64,000 nt of DNA, from NCBI GenBank assembly GCA_016584305.1, contig JACEEZ010000170.1, positions 385,001 to 449,000 on the forward strand, read 5' to 3'. This DNA comes from Chionoecetes opilio. Lineage: Eukaryota; Arthropoda; Malacostraca; Decapoda; Majidae. The translations under genes and the position numbers were made by a program. The notes under the pieces are model-generated. The model saw nothing but the letters and a program-made list of their open reading frames with translations, was not told the origin of the DNA and did not search any database. This document shows positions 21,382 to 32,606 of the stretch, piece after piece. Positions within the stretch are counted from its first letter, which is position 1. Each line of letters begins with the position of its first letter.

Positions 21382-24300
21382 AAGTGAAAGTGATGGCGAG
21401 GCACCCGTGACCTCCCCCCACCAGCCACCCGCCGCCGGCAGGCTCAAGGTGCTCCAATGGAACATTCAGGGGCTCCGTGGCAAGAGACCTGAGGTCCTCC
21501 AGGCCATAGTGGAGGAGGACCTTGACTTCATTCTCCTGCAGGAGACGCTGACGCCGGAGCACTTTGAGTGGAAGATAGCGGGATACACGGTGTGGTGAGG
21601 ATGGGCGTCGAGGCTGTGTGGTAGTAGTACGCAGCGCTCTCCCGCACCGCCGGATTGAGGACCCCGTGCACTGTGGCGAGGGTGTGGAGGTGATGGCAGT
21701 GCAGCTGGAGCTTCCAGGCCTCCCACTGACTGTATACAATTGCAAGGTGTACAGCAGCTGGAGGAGGCAACTGGAGGCCGATGAGCTGCTCTCCCTTGCC
21801 ACACACAGCAGCGTCCTGGTGGGTGGCGACTTCAACGCCCACCACCCGATGCTGCAGTCTGTCTCCCCCACCAACCGTGCGGGGCGACACCTGGCCGCGG
21901 TGCTGGAGGAGGTGCCGGAAATTATCCTCCTAAACACCGGGGAGCCCACCCACGTCCGGAGTGGTAGGTTGGACCTCACTTTGATCTCCAGTGACCTGGC
22001 ACCGGCCGCCTCCTGGCAGGTCCACCCCATTTTGACCAGCGACCACTACGCAGTCGCCACTACACTGCAGGTCACCCGGCCGCTGCCACAGCTCCCGCCG
22101 CCGCGGTGGAATATACAGCGGGCGGACTGGGCATTGTTTCAGGCCATCCTGGACGAGTGGTGGGCCACCTACGAGCCGCCGGAGAATCTGGAACAACGAG
22201 AAAGCGACCTGACGACGGCCATCGAGGGGGCGGCGGAGACAGCCATACCACGGAAGGTCCCCGGCCGCAGGTACAACCAGAACTGGTGGTTCTACAACCA
22301 GGAGGTGCGGGAACAGAACCACATGGTTAACATCCACCGGAAGTTGTACCGCAGGCGACCGACGCCCACCAATCTGGAGCTGCTGCGTGAGGTGGTGAGG
22401 CACGCTCGGCAGGTCACGGGGCGGGTGCGGGAGGCCAAATGGCTTTAATGGTACGCAGGTTTTAACCAACACACCAAGCTGGCCGAGCTGTGGGGCAAGG
22501 TGAGGACTGCCTCCGGAAAGAGACCTCCCCGCCGTCCCGCCCACCCCCAGCCGTTACAGGAGGCCGCGCGCCTGGTGGGGATGTTTGCCTCGAGGGGTAG
22601 CAGCGACCAACTTCCCGCCCGTATCCAGCGGCTGCAGGTTCGGCTCCAACCTGTGCGTGAGGCTGTCATCGGCGCCGCTCGCGCTCGCCCCGACGCCACT
22701 GATCAGCCCTTCATTTCCCAGGAGCTGGTAAGGGCCAGGAAGGGACGGGACACCGCTCCGGGTGCTGATGGCGTCCTACTCGATGCTGGCCCACGCTGGG
22801 GCGGCTGGGGAGGCGGCACTTCTGGCCCTGATCAACTCCTCCTGGCTGGCTGGCCGCTTGCCCTCGGCGTGGAAGGAGGCTGACATCCAGCCCATCCCTA
22901 AGCCCAGGGAACCCACCAAGCCGCGCCCCATCTCCCTGATAAGCTGCACGGCCAAGACGGCGGAGAGGATGGTGCTGGCCTGCCTCCTGTGCCGCCTGGG
23001 AGACCTCCACCCACACATCTTCGGCTTCACCACGGGGGTGGGCACCTCCAACAGCGTCATGGCCCTCCTGGCCCAAATCGACAACCGCCCTGCTGTCGCC
23101 GTCTTCCTTGACCTGGAAAAGTCGTTTGAGCTGGCCAACGCCCACGCCATCCTGGCCGCGCTGGTGCGGCGGGGCGTGCGGGGCAGACTCCTCGCCTGGA
23201 TTGATTACCTCTGGCACCGCCGCGCCAGGTTCAGGTTCCAGGGGCGCAAGTCCAGCTACAGGGAGCTGGAGAACGGCGCGCCGCAGGGCGGGGTCCTAAG
23301 CCCCGCCCTTTTCTACCTCCTGATGGAGCAGCTGGTCAGCCTGCCGTTCCGGGAGGGCACGGCACATCTCAGCTACGCCGACGAGTTGGTCCTGGTCAAC
23401 ACTGGCCGGGGTGACCGGGTGTCTCGGAACCAGCAAGCCCTTGACCTGGTCAGTTGCAAGTGCAGAGAGCTGGGTCTCAAGATATCGGCTGAGAAGTCCA
23501 AGTCCATGGTGTTCAAGGTCGCTGCCCCCCCGGTCTGTCCTCTACAGATACAGGGCATCAGGCTGGCTTGGACCCACGCCTTCCAGTACCTCGGAATGTG
23601 GCTTGACCGGGGCTTCCACTTCACCACTCAGGTCACGTATCTGAGGGAGAGGGCTGAGACCAGGCCAACGTCATGAGGGCCATGACCAGGACACACGCCG
23701 GGGCCACGTCATCAGTGCTGCGCCTCTTCTACGTGCACACTGTGTTCGCCCTTGTAGACTACAGCGCACCCGTGCTTGTCGCGCTGTCGCTCACTCAGCA
23801 GAGGAAGTTAGAGGTCCTTCAGAACCGAGCTTTGAGGACCCTGCTGGCGGCACCGCGCTGGGCCAACACCCGCGTCATGCAGGCGGAGGCACGGTTCGTG
23901 CCTCTAGCCACCAGGGTTCGACAGATCGTGGCCTGTCGGGTGGCCAAGATCCTCTGCCAGGCAAGAGAGTCTGTCGCGCGGGACAGGCTGTGCAGGGTCT
24001 TGCCACAGCAGCAGCGTGACCTATCGCCGGGCAACACCTGGCTGCAGAGGGTGGCAGACGCCGCCATCCACCTCCTCCCCGGCCACACCCACCTGCTGCT
24101 GGACGGACCTGACCGCCCCGTTGTCAACTACGTCGCTCCGCCACCGCGGCAGCCCTCTGCCGCCCAGGTGATTATCGCCACACTGCCAGCTGGGAAAGCG
24201 TTGTGCATGCGGGAGAAGCTGAGGCAGCACGCCCTGCAGGCGGTGGCGCACGCCAATGTCCCCAGCAGCGTCGCGGTCGCGGTCTACTACACCGACGGCT

Positions 24301-25131
24301 CCGTTGACCCTGAGAGAGGCCTGACAGGTGCTGCGGTGGTTACGGGCGGTGAGGTACTGTCCTGGAGGACGCCCGACCACTGCTCCACGCTGCAGATGGA
24401 GCTGGTGGCGATAGAGCGCGCCCTACAGCACGCCCTGGACCGACAGGAGGAGGTCGTGGTGATTCACACCCACTCCATGTCTGCCCTGCAGGTCCTACGG
24501 CAGCCCCGCACACCGATGGACAACGTGCAGCTCACCACCGCCATCCTGGGCCACATCCAGGGCCTCGCCGCGCAGGGACGCCGCGTAAGGTTCAACTGGA
24601 TGCCCAGCCACGTAGGCCTCCGTGGTAACGAGGCGGCCGATGAGGCGGCCCGGGAGGCCACCAGACATCCAGCGGTGGCCTTGACTGTCTTACCCAGCAT
24701 CCATGGGGCCAAGGTACTGGCCAGACGCGCTGCCGTCTGTGCCGCAGGGCAACAGTATCGCCAGCTGGTGCAGACATCGAGGCAGGCAGCCTTGCACAAA
24801 CAAGCCACGAACAACAACGAGCCGTTACGCCCCGCCCAGCAGCTGTCCCGAGCCGAGGAGGTCGTCCTACACCGATTTCGGCTTGGCTTGGACCCTGGAG
24901 GAGCTAAGGGACGGGTTTGAGGAGTGGCCGTGTGAGTACTGTCCTCATATGGCCCCCTGTCCCTTGACCCACTACCTGCTTTCCTGCCCCGCTTCAGATC
25001 GGCTCAGACAGCGCGTCGGCCCGCTGGAGGACGCGGCCGCCCTCGTGCGGCAGGTTCAGAAAAACTGCCCTCCTGCTGGAGGTGGCGAATGCCGCCCCAC
25101 CCCCCCGATGAACACTAAGGAGCGGGAGTGA
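21362..25131 (+). pseudogene. LINE ORF2: endonuclease, reverse transcriptase, RNase H; multiple breaks
   Basis: ATG at 21362 overlaps the end of ORF1. Endonuclease: VLQWNIQGLRG, LLQETLTPEHF, VGGDFNAHHP and LTSDHYAV. Reverse transcriptase: RPISLISCTAKTAERM, VFLDLEKSFE, GAPQGGVLSPALF and SYADE, where the second catalytic Asp is replaced by Glu. RNase H: YYTDGSVDPERG, MELVAIERAL, HTHSMSALQ (an Asp is usual at the second His) and NEAADEAA. A C-terminal Cys/His motif CEYCPHMAPCPLTHYLLSCP ends the protein. Breaks: frame changes near 21590-21612, 22770, 23658 and 24885, and a TAA at 22446-22448. The active-site substitutions and stop argue for an inactive copy even if some indels are sequencing errors. 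Confidence 0.88.
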
Positions 25132-25336
25132 CCTCACGGCCCGCCCACCTGTGACCTGAATGTGGTTGCGGCTACAGCGGCGGGCTGATGCCCGCTCATT
25201 TATTACTGTTTTTTATGTATATATGTATGTGTATGTATGTTTATGTGTATGTATGTGCATATGTATATGTATCTGTATATACATGTAATAGATGTAAATA
25301 AATAGATAAAAAATAAAAAATATGTGTGTGTGTGTC

Positions 25337-25600
25337 ATTCATTCACCCATGGTCTTTGTCCACGCTAGCTGGCTCGCGATCGCCAGTTTCACCCTCTCAG
25401 TGCGAGCTTGGAGCTCATTATTACCGATCTTTGGGCAATGCTGGGACCTCACACACCACACACCCCCATCCCCTTTCTCAAGGGGGACAGTAACCGCCCG
25501 AATTTGTCAAGTGAAAAATCCCCGGGAGCGCGAGGATTCGAATTGCCTACCCAGAGAGTGAGAGACCAGAACGTTATCAACCTGACCATCGCGCGGTGTT
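25337..25600 (-). mobile_element. SINE (TGAGGTCCCAGC family), minus strand
   Basis: On the minus strand it has GATTCGAATCC-like B-box sequence near 25535, the body with GGGCGGTTACTGTCCCCC and TGTGAGGTCCCAGCATTGCCC, and the 3' end ACCATGGGTGAATGAATGACA. The (CA)n tail is the (TG)n tract into which the LINE inserted. Confidence 0.75.
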
Positions 25601-25750
25601 GTGTGTGTGTTTACCCATTTGTATATTTAAAGGATTAGTCAAAATCGTTTACTGTCCCATCTTTATACATTAAATTATCATATTTTACCTTAAATTTTTG
25701 TAAGAAGATTAAACGTGAGACACACACACCACACACACACAACACACACA

Positions 25751-25781
<31 letters not shown>

Positions 25782-26190
25782 CACATGCACAGGTAGGCAA
25801 ATTCTGCACACTGTGACATAAATTGATGGAGAGACAGATAATAGAAATACAAATATTTACAGTTATGGACACAGGCTGACAACTGACAGACGAATTAAAA
25901 CAAATGCTCGTACATACAGTCAAACCAAATTAGGAAAAGAAACAAAAATATGATAAAGTAGGGATTAGTTAAATACACAAACGACCATAGCTATAGGCTA
26001 CAGGTAAACAAACAAATAAATTTAACACACAAAAATAAGATAAACTCAAGAATATCAAACGAACAATCCTGTCACCCGCCCCCCCAAAAAAGAGCTTATC
26101 CGAAAATAAATAAAAGTATAAAAAAAAATTCTTATAAAAAATGAACATAAAAAGCGAATTATAGCCAATTTTCACCCCGCCCAATCGTCG
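25601..26190. other. intron; (CA)n tract and AT-rich sequence
   Basis: A (CA)n run occupies about 25721-25786. The remainder is AT-rich without an identifiable element or exon. Confidence 0.5.
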
Positions 26191-26196
26191 AGCCAG

Positions 26197-26372
26197 GTGC
26201 GGGTGGTCCACATGGTGCCTCCGATGCTCAACTTCCTAACCTCCAGCGACCAAGTGACGCCGGCTGACCTGGAAAGCGTGCGCGGCGCCATGTGTTGCCG
26301 CCGCTCCCGTGCCCCCCACCACCGCCAAGCTGTTCAAGGAGAAGGCTCCCCACCCCGTCACTTTCCAGGAAG
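26197..26372 (+). CDS. 4CL-like acyl-CoA synthetase exon with one extra base
   Basis: Acceptor GAGCCAG (ending 26196) and donor GTAAGA. It enters in phase 0 after the REHK codons and should leave one base. The frame reads VRVVHMVPPMLNFLTSSDQV and then DLESVRGAMC; after an extra T in the TGTTGCC at about 26292-26298 the next frame reads KLFKEKAPHPVTFQE. Length 176 against 175 expected from phase confirms a single inserted base. This is the sheet-rich part of the AMP-binding domain before the GYGMTE-type motif. Confidence 0.8.
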
Positions 26373-26437
26373 GTAAGAGGTCCAGGGACAAGGGATGAGG
26401 CTAGCGATAAGGGCAACGGGTGTGGGAGGGACAGGGC

Positions 26438-27385
26438 CAATGACGTAGCTAGGGATCTATCAATGGGGGGGCACCTGGGGCGGCACAGCTGAGTATGGGG
26501 GGACACTATAGGCAAGCGGAGGTCAGCCAGATAGATAGATAGATAGATAGTTTTATTGACCACAGCAGAACATAATACACATATACATACTTATACATGT
26601 AGTTTTATAACTGTAGTCCAAAAAGTAAAATTAACTCAACGCTGGCAATTAGTAACTAACACTACAATATAATGCTATCCGCATTAAAATATCATTACTA
26701 TTGTATCATTACTATTACACAATACTCGCAGTCCATTAATATTGAATAGAATATGCACTGGCCATCAGTAATACACACTCAAGATACAGTGTACTATTTT
26801 ACAGGTCACATCTAGGGTAAATCTATTTGAAAACACCTGTTCCATAATAGTGAACTGGTATATGTCCCTGACATGTTGGGTCAGTGTACACTGTTCCACC
26901 ACATGTCTTTCAGTCTGCACTTGGCCACATACACACAGTCGCTCATCCAAGGGTAAGCGACCGCGACCTCTCCTATTCCACCTTCCAGTCTCACATATTA
27001 GCCAATGCCCACCTGTCCTAAACTGTGTAAACGACAGGCGATGCTTTTCATCAACTAAGTGTCTATCAGTGTAAATATTATGCACATTCAAAGTAGGGTT
27101 TCATCTCTTTATATGTCACTCTTCTCGTAGAATTACTGTCTGAAATTCTCGATCTTACACATTGCATATCTACAGTACAATCTTTGACTTCACTGTCCAC
27201 AAACTCCCTTATTAATCTACCGGTGACAGTGCCACATAGAAGGTAAAAGGGCATATTCTAAGATCAGATCAGTGATGGGTATTAAAGATACAATATACAG
27301 AATACAGCAGCCATGGCCAGTGGGGGGCACCGGATTCTCATAGGGGGGCACGTGCCCCCCATGGCCTGCCGTAGCTACACCACTG
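26438..27385. mobile_element. hAT-type MITE (741-980 family) split by a LINE fragment
   Basis: Left end CAATGACGTAGCTAGGGATC and right end GTAGCTACACCACTG match the 741-980 element throughout. Flanks GACAGGGC (26430-26437) and GACAGAGC (27386-27393) match at 7 of 8 positions. The two halves (about 89 and 146 bp) add up to the size of the intact copy. Confidence 0.8.
26527..27238 (-). mobile_element. 3' fragment of a LINE with (CTAT)n tail, nested in the MITE
   Basis: On the minus strand the fragment ends in CAATAAAACTATCTATC with a (CTAT)n tail at 26551-26524. Frame 27091-26765 reads LSFTQFRTGGHWLICETGRW and LCVCGQVQTERHVVEQC, the C-terminal metal-binding motif found after the RT domain in several LINE clades. 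It is 5'-truncated. Confidence 0.65.
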
Positions 27386-27692
27386 GACAGAGCGGGAATT
27401 ATGCTAGAAAAAAAGGGAGGAAAGGTGTCAATGGATGACCATAGGGTAAAGGTGTGTGTGTGTTGGTGTGTGTGTGTTTGGAGGTTACGTGGTGAAACCT
27501 ATACGTGTGTATAGGTAATATATTTTAGCACTTTGAAAATAAATTGGATAAATAATCCCTGGAAGATGCGCCTATCCCGCTGGGATCACAGGAAACGAAT
27601 AAGATCATCACGATAATAGGGAAGTAAACGAATAGGAGATCGGCACGAGTGAAAGATAAACAAGGAAAAAAGCTGCCGAAAAATGTGCTGAG

Positions 27693-27694
27693 AG

Positions 27695-27760
<66 letters not shown>
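27693..27760. repeat. (GA)n microsatellite
   Basis: Near-pure GA run in the intron. Confidence 0.95.
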
Positions 27761-27762
<2 letters not shown>

Positions 27763-27784
27763 ACAGTCACCACACACACACTCT

Positions 27785-28021
27785 TCCCGTATGGCTAAGT
27801 GCGTTGGCGCGCCCAGGGTCAGGCGCGCAACTCCTTGATCCTGCGTTCAGTTCTCGACTCCTCGCTCACGGGATTCTTCCCTCAGAAATATGAGCATTTA
27901 CTGTCTCCCTTGAGCAAGGAATGAGGTGTGTGTGGTGTGTAAGGACACAGCTGTACTCAAAGATCGGTCTTTATGAGCTCTAAGCTCATTTTGCAAAGGT
28001 AACAGCTGGAAATCACGTGTC
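27785..28021 (+). mobile_element. SINE (TGAGGTCCCAGC family), diverged
   Basis: Body with TTTACTGTCTCCCTTGAGCA, GGTGTGTGTGGTGTGTAAGG and CTCAAAGATCGGTCTTTATG. Head with TGGCTAAGTGCG (A-box-like). It is followed directly by the repeat shared with 32.7-32.9 kb. Confidence 0.6.
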
Positions 28022-28330
28022 CAGTGTAGTGACTCCAAGGTTGGTCGTCACGCCACCTGGTTAATTACCCCTAAGGCGTCACGCCACACAGCTGTGGTGA
28101 CCTGACTCCGCCGTGACCCAAATCCTCCTCGCGCTCCTTGCCTTCGTGACGAGGATCCGCCAGTTACCTACCAGCCACCACAGAGGGAGCACACCACCTC
28201 CTCTTCTCTCTGTTCCTCGTGGCCTCCCTCCGCTGTACTTACTTACATATTCCCGCCGTAATAAACTTGTGTGCGAACTTAGTGTTTGGTCTTGCCAGTG
28301 TCTAGCTTGCTTAGAACATACAACACCAGT
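28022..28330 (+). repeat. repeat shared with the end of the 33-kb gypsy element; LTR candidate
   Basis: CACCTGGTTAATTACCCCTAA and GGTGACCTGACTCCGCCGTG closely match the complement of 32735-32840. It contains an AATAAA at about 28261, consistent with an LTR polyadenylation signal, but no paired ends or duplication are seen. Confidence 0.4.
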
Positions 28331-28394
28331 ATGTAATCAGGGAAGGCGTTTCACACACACACACGCACAGACACACACGGGCGCGTGCGCATGG

Positions 28395-28668
28395 CTTCAT
28401 GCATGGCTCAATGGTCCAAAAGCACGTCTGGACATTCTGTGGTCACGTGTTCGGTCTCCGCACGCTCCCGGGAATTTTTCAATGACAAATGCAGGCGGTT
28501 ACTGCCATTCTTGAGCAAGGGGAAGGGGTGTATGTAGCGTGTGAGGTCCCAGTATTACCTTAAAGTTGGTCACTTCGAGCTCCAAGCTCTTCCGGGGGGT
28601 TAAAGGCTGACAATCGCGAGTTTAGCTCGCGTGGTCAAGACCGTGGGTGGGTGAATGACACACGTTAA
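28395..28668 (+). mobile_element. SINE (TGAGGTCCCAGC family), nearly full length
   Basis: Contains TGGCTCAATGGTCC, GGCGGTTACTGCCATTC, GTGTGAGGTCCCAGTATTAC and a 3' end GTGGGTGGGTGAATGACACAC, which ends just before the next exon's polypyrimidine tract. Confidence 0.7.
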
Positions 28669-28685
28669 CCTAAGGTTTGCCTCAG

Positions 28686-28852
28686 GGTTTGGGATGACGG
28701 AGACGCTGGGTACACACATGACGCCGCTGGATGACGAGAGGCTGGGTTACTGCGGGAAGGTGGCACCCAATGTTGAGGCCAAGGTGATCAGTGAGGAGGG
28801 GAAGGCCTTGCCCGAGGGAGAGAGGGGAGAGCTTTGCATCAGGAGTCCATCG
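28686..28852 (+). CDS. 4CL-like acyl-CoA synthetase exon with GFGMTE motif
   Basis: Acceptor CCTCAG (ending 28685) and donor GTAAGT. It enters after one carried base (giving Gly) and leaves in phase 0. The frame is intact: GFGMTETLGTHMTPL, then GKVAPNVEAKVISEEG and ERGELCIRSPS. GFGMTE corresponds to the GYGMTE-type motif that contacts the adenylate and Mg-ATP in ANL enzymes. Lengths and phases fit the 26197-26372 and 30205-30347 exons. Confidence 0.92.
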
Positions 28853-28900
28853 GTAAGTCTCTCTTCTCATTTGTCTCCGTATACTATATCTTAATATTTA

Positions 28901-29141
28901 CCTCCGCCAACGAAGTTGGAGGGGTTATGTTTTCACCCCGATCTGTCTGTCTGTCTGTCTGTCTGTTTGTTAGTGTACAGGATTTCTCAAAAAGTTACCC
29001 ATAGATTTGGACCAAACTCAGTATACCAAGTCTATTTGGTATAAGGAAGAACTGATTTAATTTTGGATGAAATCTATTGACAACTGTTGCCATGGCAACC
29101 AATTGATGAAATATTCGGCCGGAGGTATGCGCTCATACTGA

Positions 29142-29234
<93 letters not shown>

Positions 29235-29300
29235 AACTGTTGCCAAAACAACCAATTGATGAATATTCGGGCGGAGGTATGCGCTCTACTGAGTGCCTCC
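28901..29300. mobile_element. short element with CCTCCGCC/GGCGGAGG ends, partly duplicated around (TA)n
   Basis: Left end CCTCCGCCAACGAAGTTGGAGG, then a (CTGT)n run, then ACAACTGTTGCC...GGCGGAGGTATGCGCTC. The last block occurs twice (about 29077-29140 and 29234-29298), either side of a (TA)n tract. Similar CCTCCGCCAACGAAG sequences are widespread in aquatic animals, from memory. Confidence 0.6.
29148..29232. repeat. (TA)n microsatellite
   Basis: Pure TA run inside the duplicated end of the short element. Confidence 0.97.
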
Positions 29301-29515
29301 CCCCCTAGTTTCCCGTTTTATGTGTTTCATTCTTTCCGTGTGTCGTTCTTCATCATTGATATTCGTGATGATTGTTTGTACGTACAATTTTGCAATGGTT
29401 TTGTATTAGATTTAATCTAATAAGTAGAAGAAAGTCGACGAAGAGCACAATATGCTCTTGCGACTTTCTTCTACCCTTTACACCTTTACCATATTCTTAC
29501 TACCATATTTTGTTT

Positions 29516-30200
<685 letters not shown>

Positions 30201-30204
30201 TCAG

Positions 30205-30347
30205 CTCGCGGACATTACAAGAACCCAGGCCGCCACGGCACCACGCTGGACGCCTCTGATGGGTGACACTGGCGACGTGGGGATACACAAATGATGGCTT
30301 CTTCAGCCATCCGACAGTGAAAGAACTCACAAGGTGAAGGGCTTCAG
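30205..30347 (+). CDS. 4CL-like acyl-CoA synthetase exon, several indels
   Basis: Follows acceptor TCTCAG at the end of the CT tract. Family signatures appear in pieces in different frames: RGHYKNP, TTLDASDG, HTGDVG-like (GDTGDVGIH), GFF, VKEL and KVKGF. Together they form the hinge part of the enzyme, from the GHYKNP-type loop through the TGD motif to the KVKGF linker before the C-terminal domain. About five or six single-base changes of frame are needed. The expected GT donor after KGF is also not intact (CAGGGGATAT). Since the exons on both sides are intact, error next to the 680-bp CT tract is the simplest reading; real pseudogenisation is the alternative. Confidence 0.65.
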
Positions 30348-30552
30348 GGGATATGGAACAGTGAGCATGCCATTAGCTGGTTATCAAGGAACAAGAAGGA
30401 AATGGAACGTGAAGCGGTTACAAGAGTTTGAGTTATATTCTATTCACTCATGTTAACAGTAATGAAGTGGTCAAAATGTGATATTCTGTAGCAGTGATGA
30501 CATTACTTTTCGTAGAAATAGCAGTAGTGTTTAGAACGGCCTCAACCCACAG

Positions 30553-30837
30553 GTCGCTCCCTCTGAGCTCGAAGACGTGCTTCTGCAACACTCCGGCGTG
30601 ATGGACGTGGCCGTGGTCGGAGTCCCGGATGACCGCGCTGGAGAACTACCTCGAGCATACGTTGTCAAGTCCCCATCGTCCTGCACTGAAGACGATATTC
30701 ACAAGTTCCTGAAGGAGAGATTGGCAGATTTCAAGCAGCTGAAGGGTGGGGTGAGATTCGTGGATGCTCTGCCTAAGAGTCCAACGGGAAAGGTGTTGAG
30801 GAGGGAACTGCAGGCTGTGGCGGCGAAAGACTTGTGA
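30553..30837 (+). CDS. last exon of 4CL-like acyl-CoA synthetase
   Basis: Acceptor CCACAG (ending 30552); 94 codons then TGA at 30835-30837. It reads VAPSELEDVLLQHSGVMDVA, then VGVPDDRAGELPRAYV, then LPKSPTGKVLRREL and ends AAKDL. This is the mobile C-terminal domain. The lysine in SPTGKVLRREL is the catalytic lysine needed for adenylation in the family. The C-terminal KDL does not match a canonical SKL-type peroxisomal signal. The reading frame has no breaks. A polyadenylation signal lies 350 bp downstream. Confidence 0.93.
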   Translation, partial: VAPSELEDVLLQHSGVMDVAVVGVPDDRAGELPRAYVVKSPSSCTEDDIHKFLKERLADFKQLKGGVRFVDALPKSPTGKVLRRELQAVAAKDL

Positions 30838-31186
30838 GGCTGATGGAGACTCGTATACTTATGGCCGCACAAGTGATGCTGATTGGTGACGACGCAACAG
30901 GAAAGTAGCGGTGAACTAATGATAGTGATAAGAAGACTGAAAAAAATGGTCATGGACAAAGATAAGAAGGAAACTTGCAAGTACCAAAAAGGCTCCAGCA
31001 TATTAGTTATAATCTCCCCTTGCAGGATTCACCTCAGTCAAGGAGTACAGCCCATCCTGATAATGAAAACGTGATGGCATGAGGTATCCTTTGCATGTCA
31101 ATGGTTTTTTCCTTTTTTTTCCTGGTAGGTTTTGTAATGTTTTTACTAACTCTATTTACCTTTCTTGTAAATCACCCTAGTGCCAA

Positions 31187-31192
31187 AATAAA
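31187..31192 (+). promoter_or_regulatory. AATAAA polyadenylation signal
   Basis: First AATAAA on the plus strand after the stop codon at 30837, in an AT-rich context. It is the likely 3' end signal of the acyl-CoA synthetase mRNA. Confidence 0.55.
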
Positions 31193-31429
31193 CTAGGAAT
31201 TTATGTAAAATAGCTTCATGTGTTCGAAGATTATAATTTCCTCTTTCATATTAGGTTTAGCATCTTTCATCTACAGTTTAGCGACCAAAATCATGTATCG
31301 GATTTATAACAAGAGCAGTCCAAGATAGTATACCTGGTAGTGTTGAAAACAGAAAGATGAATTCTGAATATGATTGTGAGCCACCCTACTTGTTTGGGAG
31401 AAGGCAAAATTGTATGAAGAATTCTACAA

Positions 31430-31865
31430 TCATTAAAATTTTAATTTTTCGTATCATTGCTATTATCATTATGATTATTGTCATCACTATTATTACTATC
31501 AATACTGCTCTCAATATTGATACTGTCATCATGATCACCATTATCAATATTTTTTTCATAATTGATATTACTATTATCATCATCATTATCATTATGATAA
31601 TGATGTTAATGATTATAATCGTTATCAAAAACATTATTATTATCATTATTATTGTTATTATTATTTTATTATTGTTATTATTATTGTTATTATTATTATT
31701 ATTATTGTTATTATCATTACAATTAATAGTACAATCATTAATTTTTTTATAGTCATTATTATTATTAGCATTATTATTACTGTAATTATTAATTATTATT
31801 ATTATTAAGAATATTATTATGACAATAATAATAGTATTAAACTTTCATTAATATTAGGCCCTACT

Positions 31866-31896
<31 letters not shown>

Positions 31897-31990
31897 TCAT
31901 TATCACTATCACCATAATTATTGTTACTGTTATTACTATTATCATTATTGTCATTATTATTATTACCATGATTGTTATTACCATCATTAT
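31430..31990. repeat. (ATT)/(ATC)n microsatellite, about 560 bp
   Basis: Irregular trinucleotide array. The 240 bp before it (31193-31430) show no gene. Confidence 0.9.
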
Positions 31991-32022
31991 CATTATTTTC
32001 TGAGAGCTGCCATAAATACTGA

Positions 32023-32606
32023 TGGTCGCAAGCCACCTCCAGGCTGTGGGTCACAAGGCACTTCCAGGCTGTGGGTCACAAGCCACCTCCAGGCTGTCAC
32101 AAGCCACCTCCAGGCTGTCATAAGCCACCTCCAGGCTGTGGGTCGCAAGCCACCTCCAGGCTGTGGGTCGCAAGCCACCTCCAGGCTGTGGGTCGCAAGC
32201 CACCTCCAGGCTGTGGGTCACAAGACACCTCCAGGCTGTGGGTCACAAGCCACCTCCAGGCTGTGGGTCGCAAGCCACCTCCAGGCTGTCACAAGCCACC
32301 TCCAGGCTGTGGGTCGCAAGCCACCTCCAGGCTGTCACAAGCCACCTCCAGGCTGTGGGTCACAAGCCACCTCCAGGCTGTGGGTCGCAAGCCACCGCCA
32401 GGCTGTCACAAGCCACCTCCAGGCTGTGGGTCACAAGCCACCTCCAGGCTGTGGGTCACAAGCCACCTCCAGGCTGTGGGTCGCAAGCCACCTCCAGGCT
32501 GTGGGTCACAAGCCACCTCCAGGCTGTCACAAGCCACCTCCAGGCTGTCACAAGCCACCTCCAGGCTGTGGGTTGCAAGCCACCTCCAGGCTGTGGGTCA
32601 CAAGCC
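32023..32606. repeat. minisatellite, 25-bp and shorter units
   Basis: More than twenty copies of CAAGCCACCTCCAGGCTGT, each followed by GGGTCA/GGGTCG (25-bp unit) or directly by the next copy (19-bp unit). Because 25 is not a multiple of three, the array is open in all three forward frames, giving KPPPGC, ATSRL and HLQAVG repeats. I do not call these genes. Confidence 0.95.

Larger units (their letters stand above)
19351..25320 (+). mobile_element. near full-length non-LTR retrotransposon (LINE), I/LOA/R1-like
   Basis: Contains ORF1 with three CCHC knuckles, ORF2 with AP-type endonuclease, reverse transcriptase and RNase H, and an A-rich 3' end (AATAAATAGATAAAAAATAAAAAA). The 14-bp direct repeat TATGTGTGTGTGTG on both sides is a target duplication. 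An RNase H domain is known from the I, LOA, Tad and Ingi groups; insertion into (TG)n is known for some R1-clade elements. Both ORFs are broken, so this copy is dead. It lies in the intron between exons 3 and 4. Confidence 0.9.

Noticed and set aside
31350..32060. CRISPR-like or other ordered repeat-spacer array
   Set aside because: The array is irregular trinucleotide repeat; spacing is not regular and the genome is eukaryotic.
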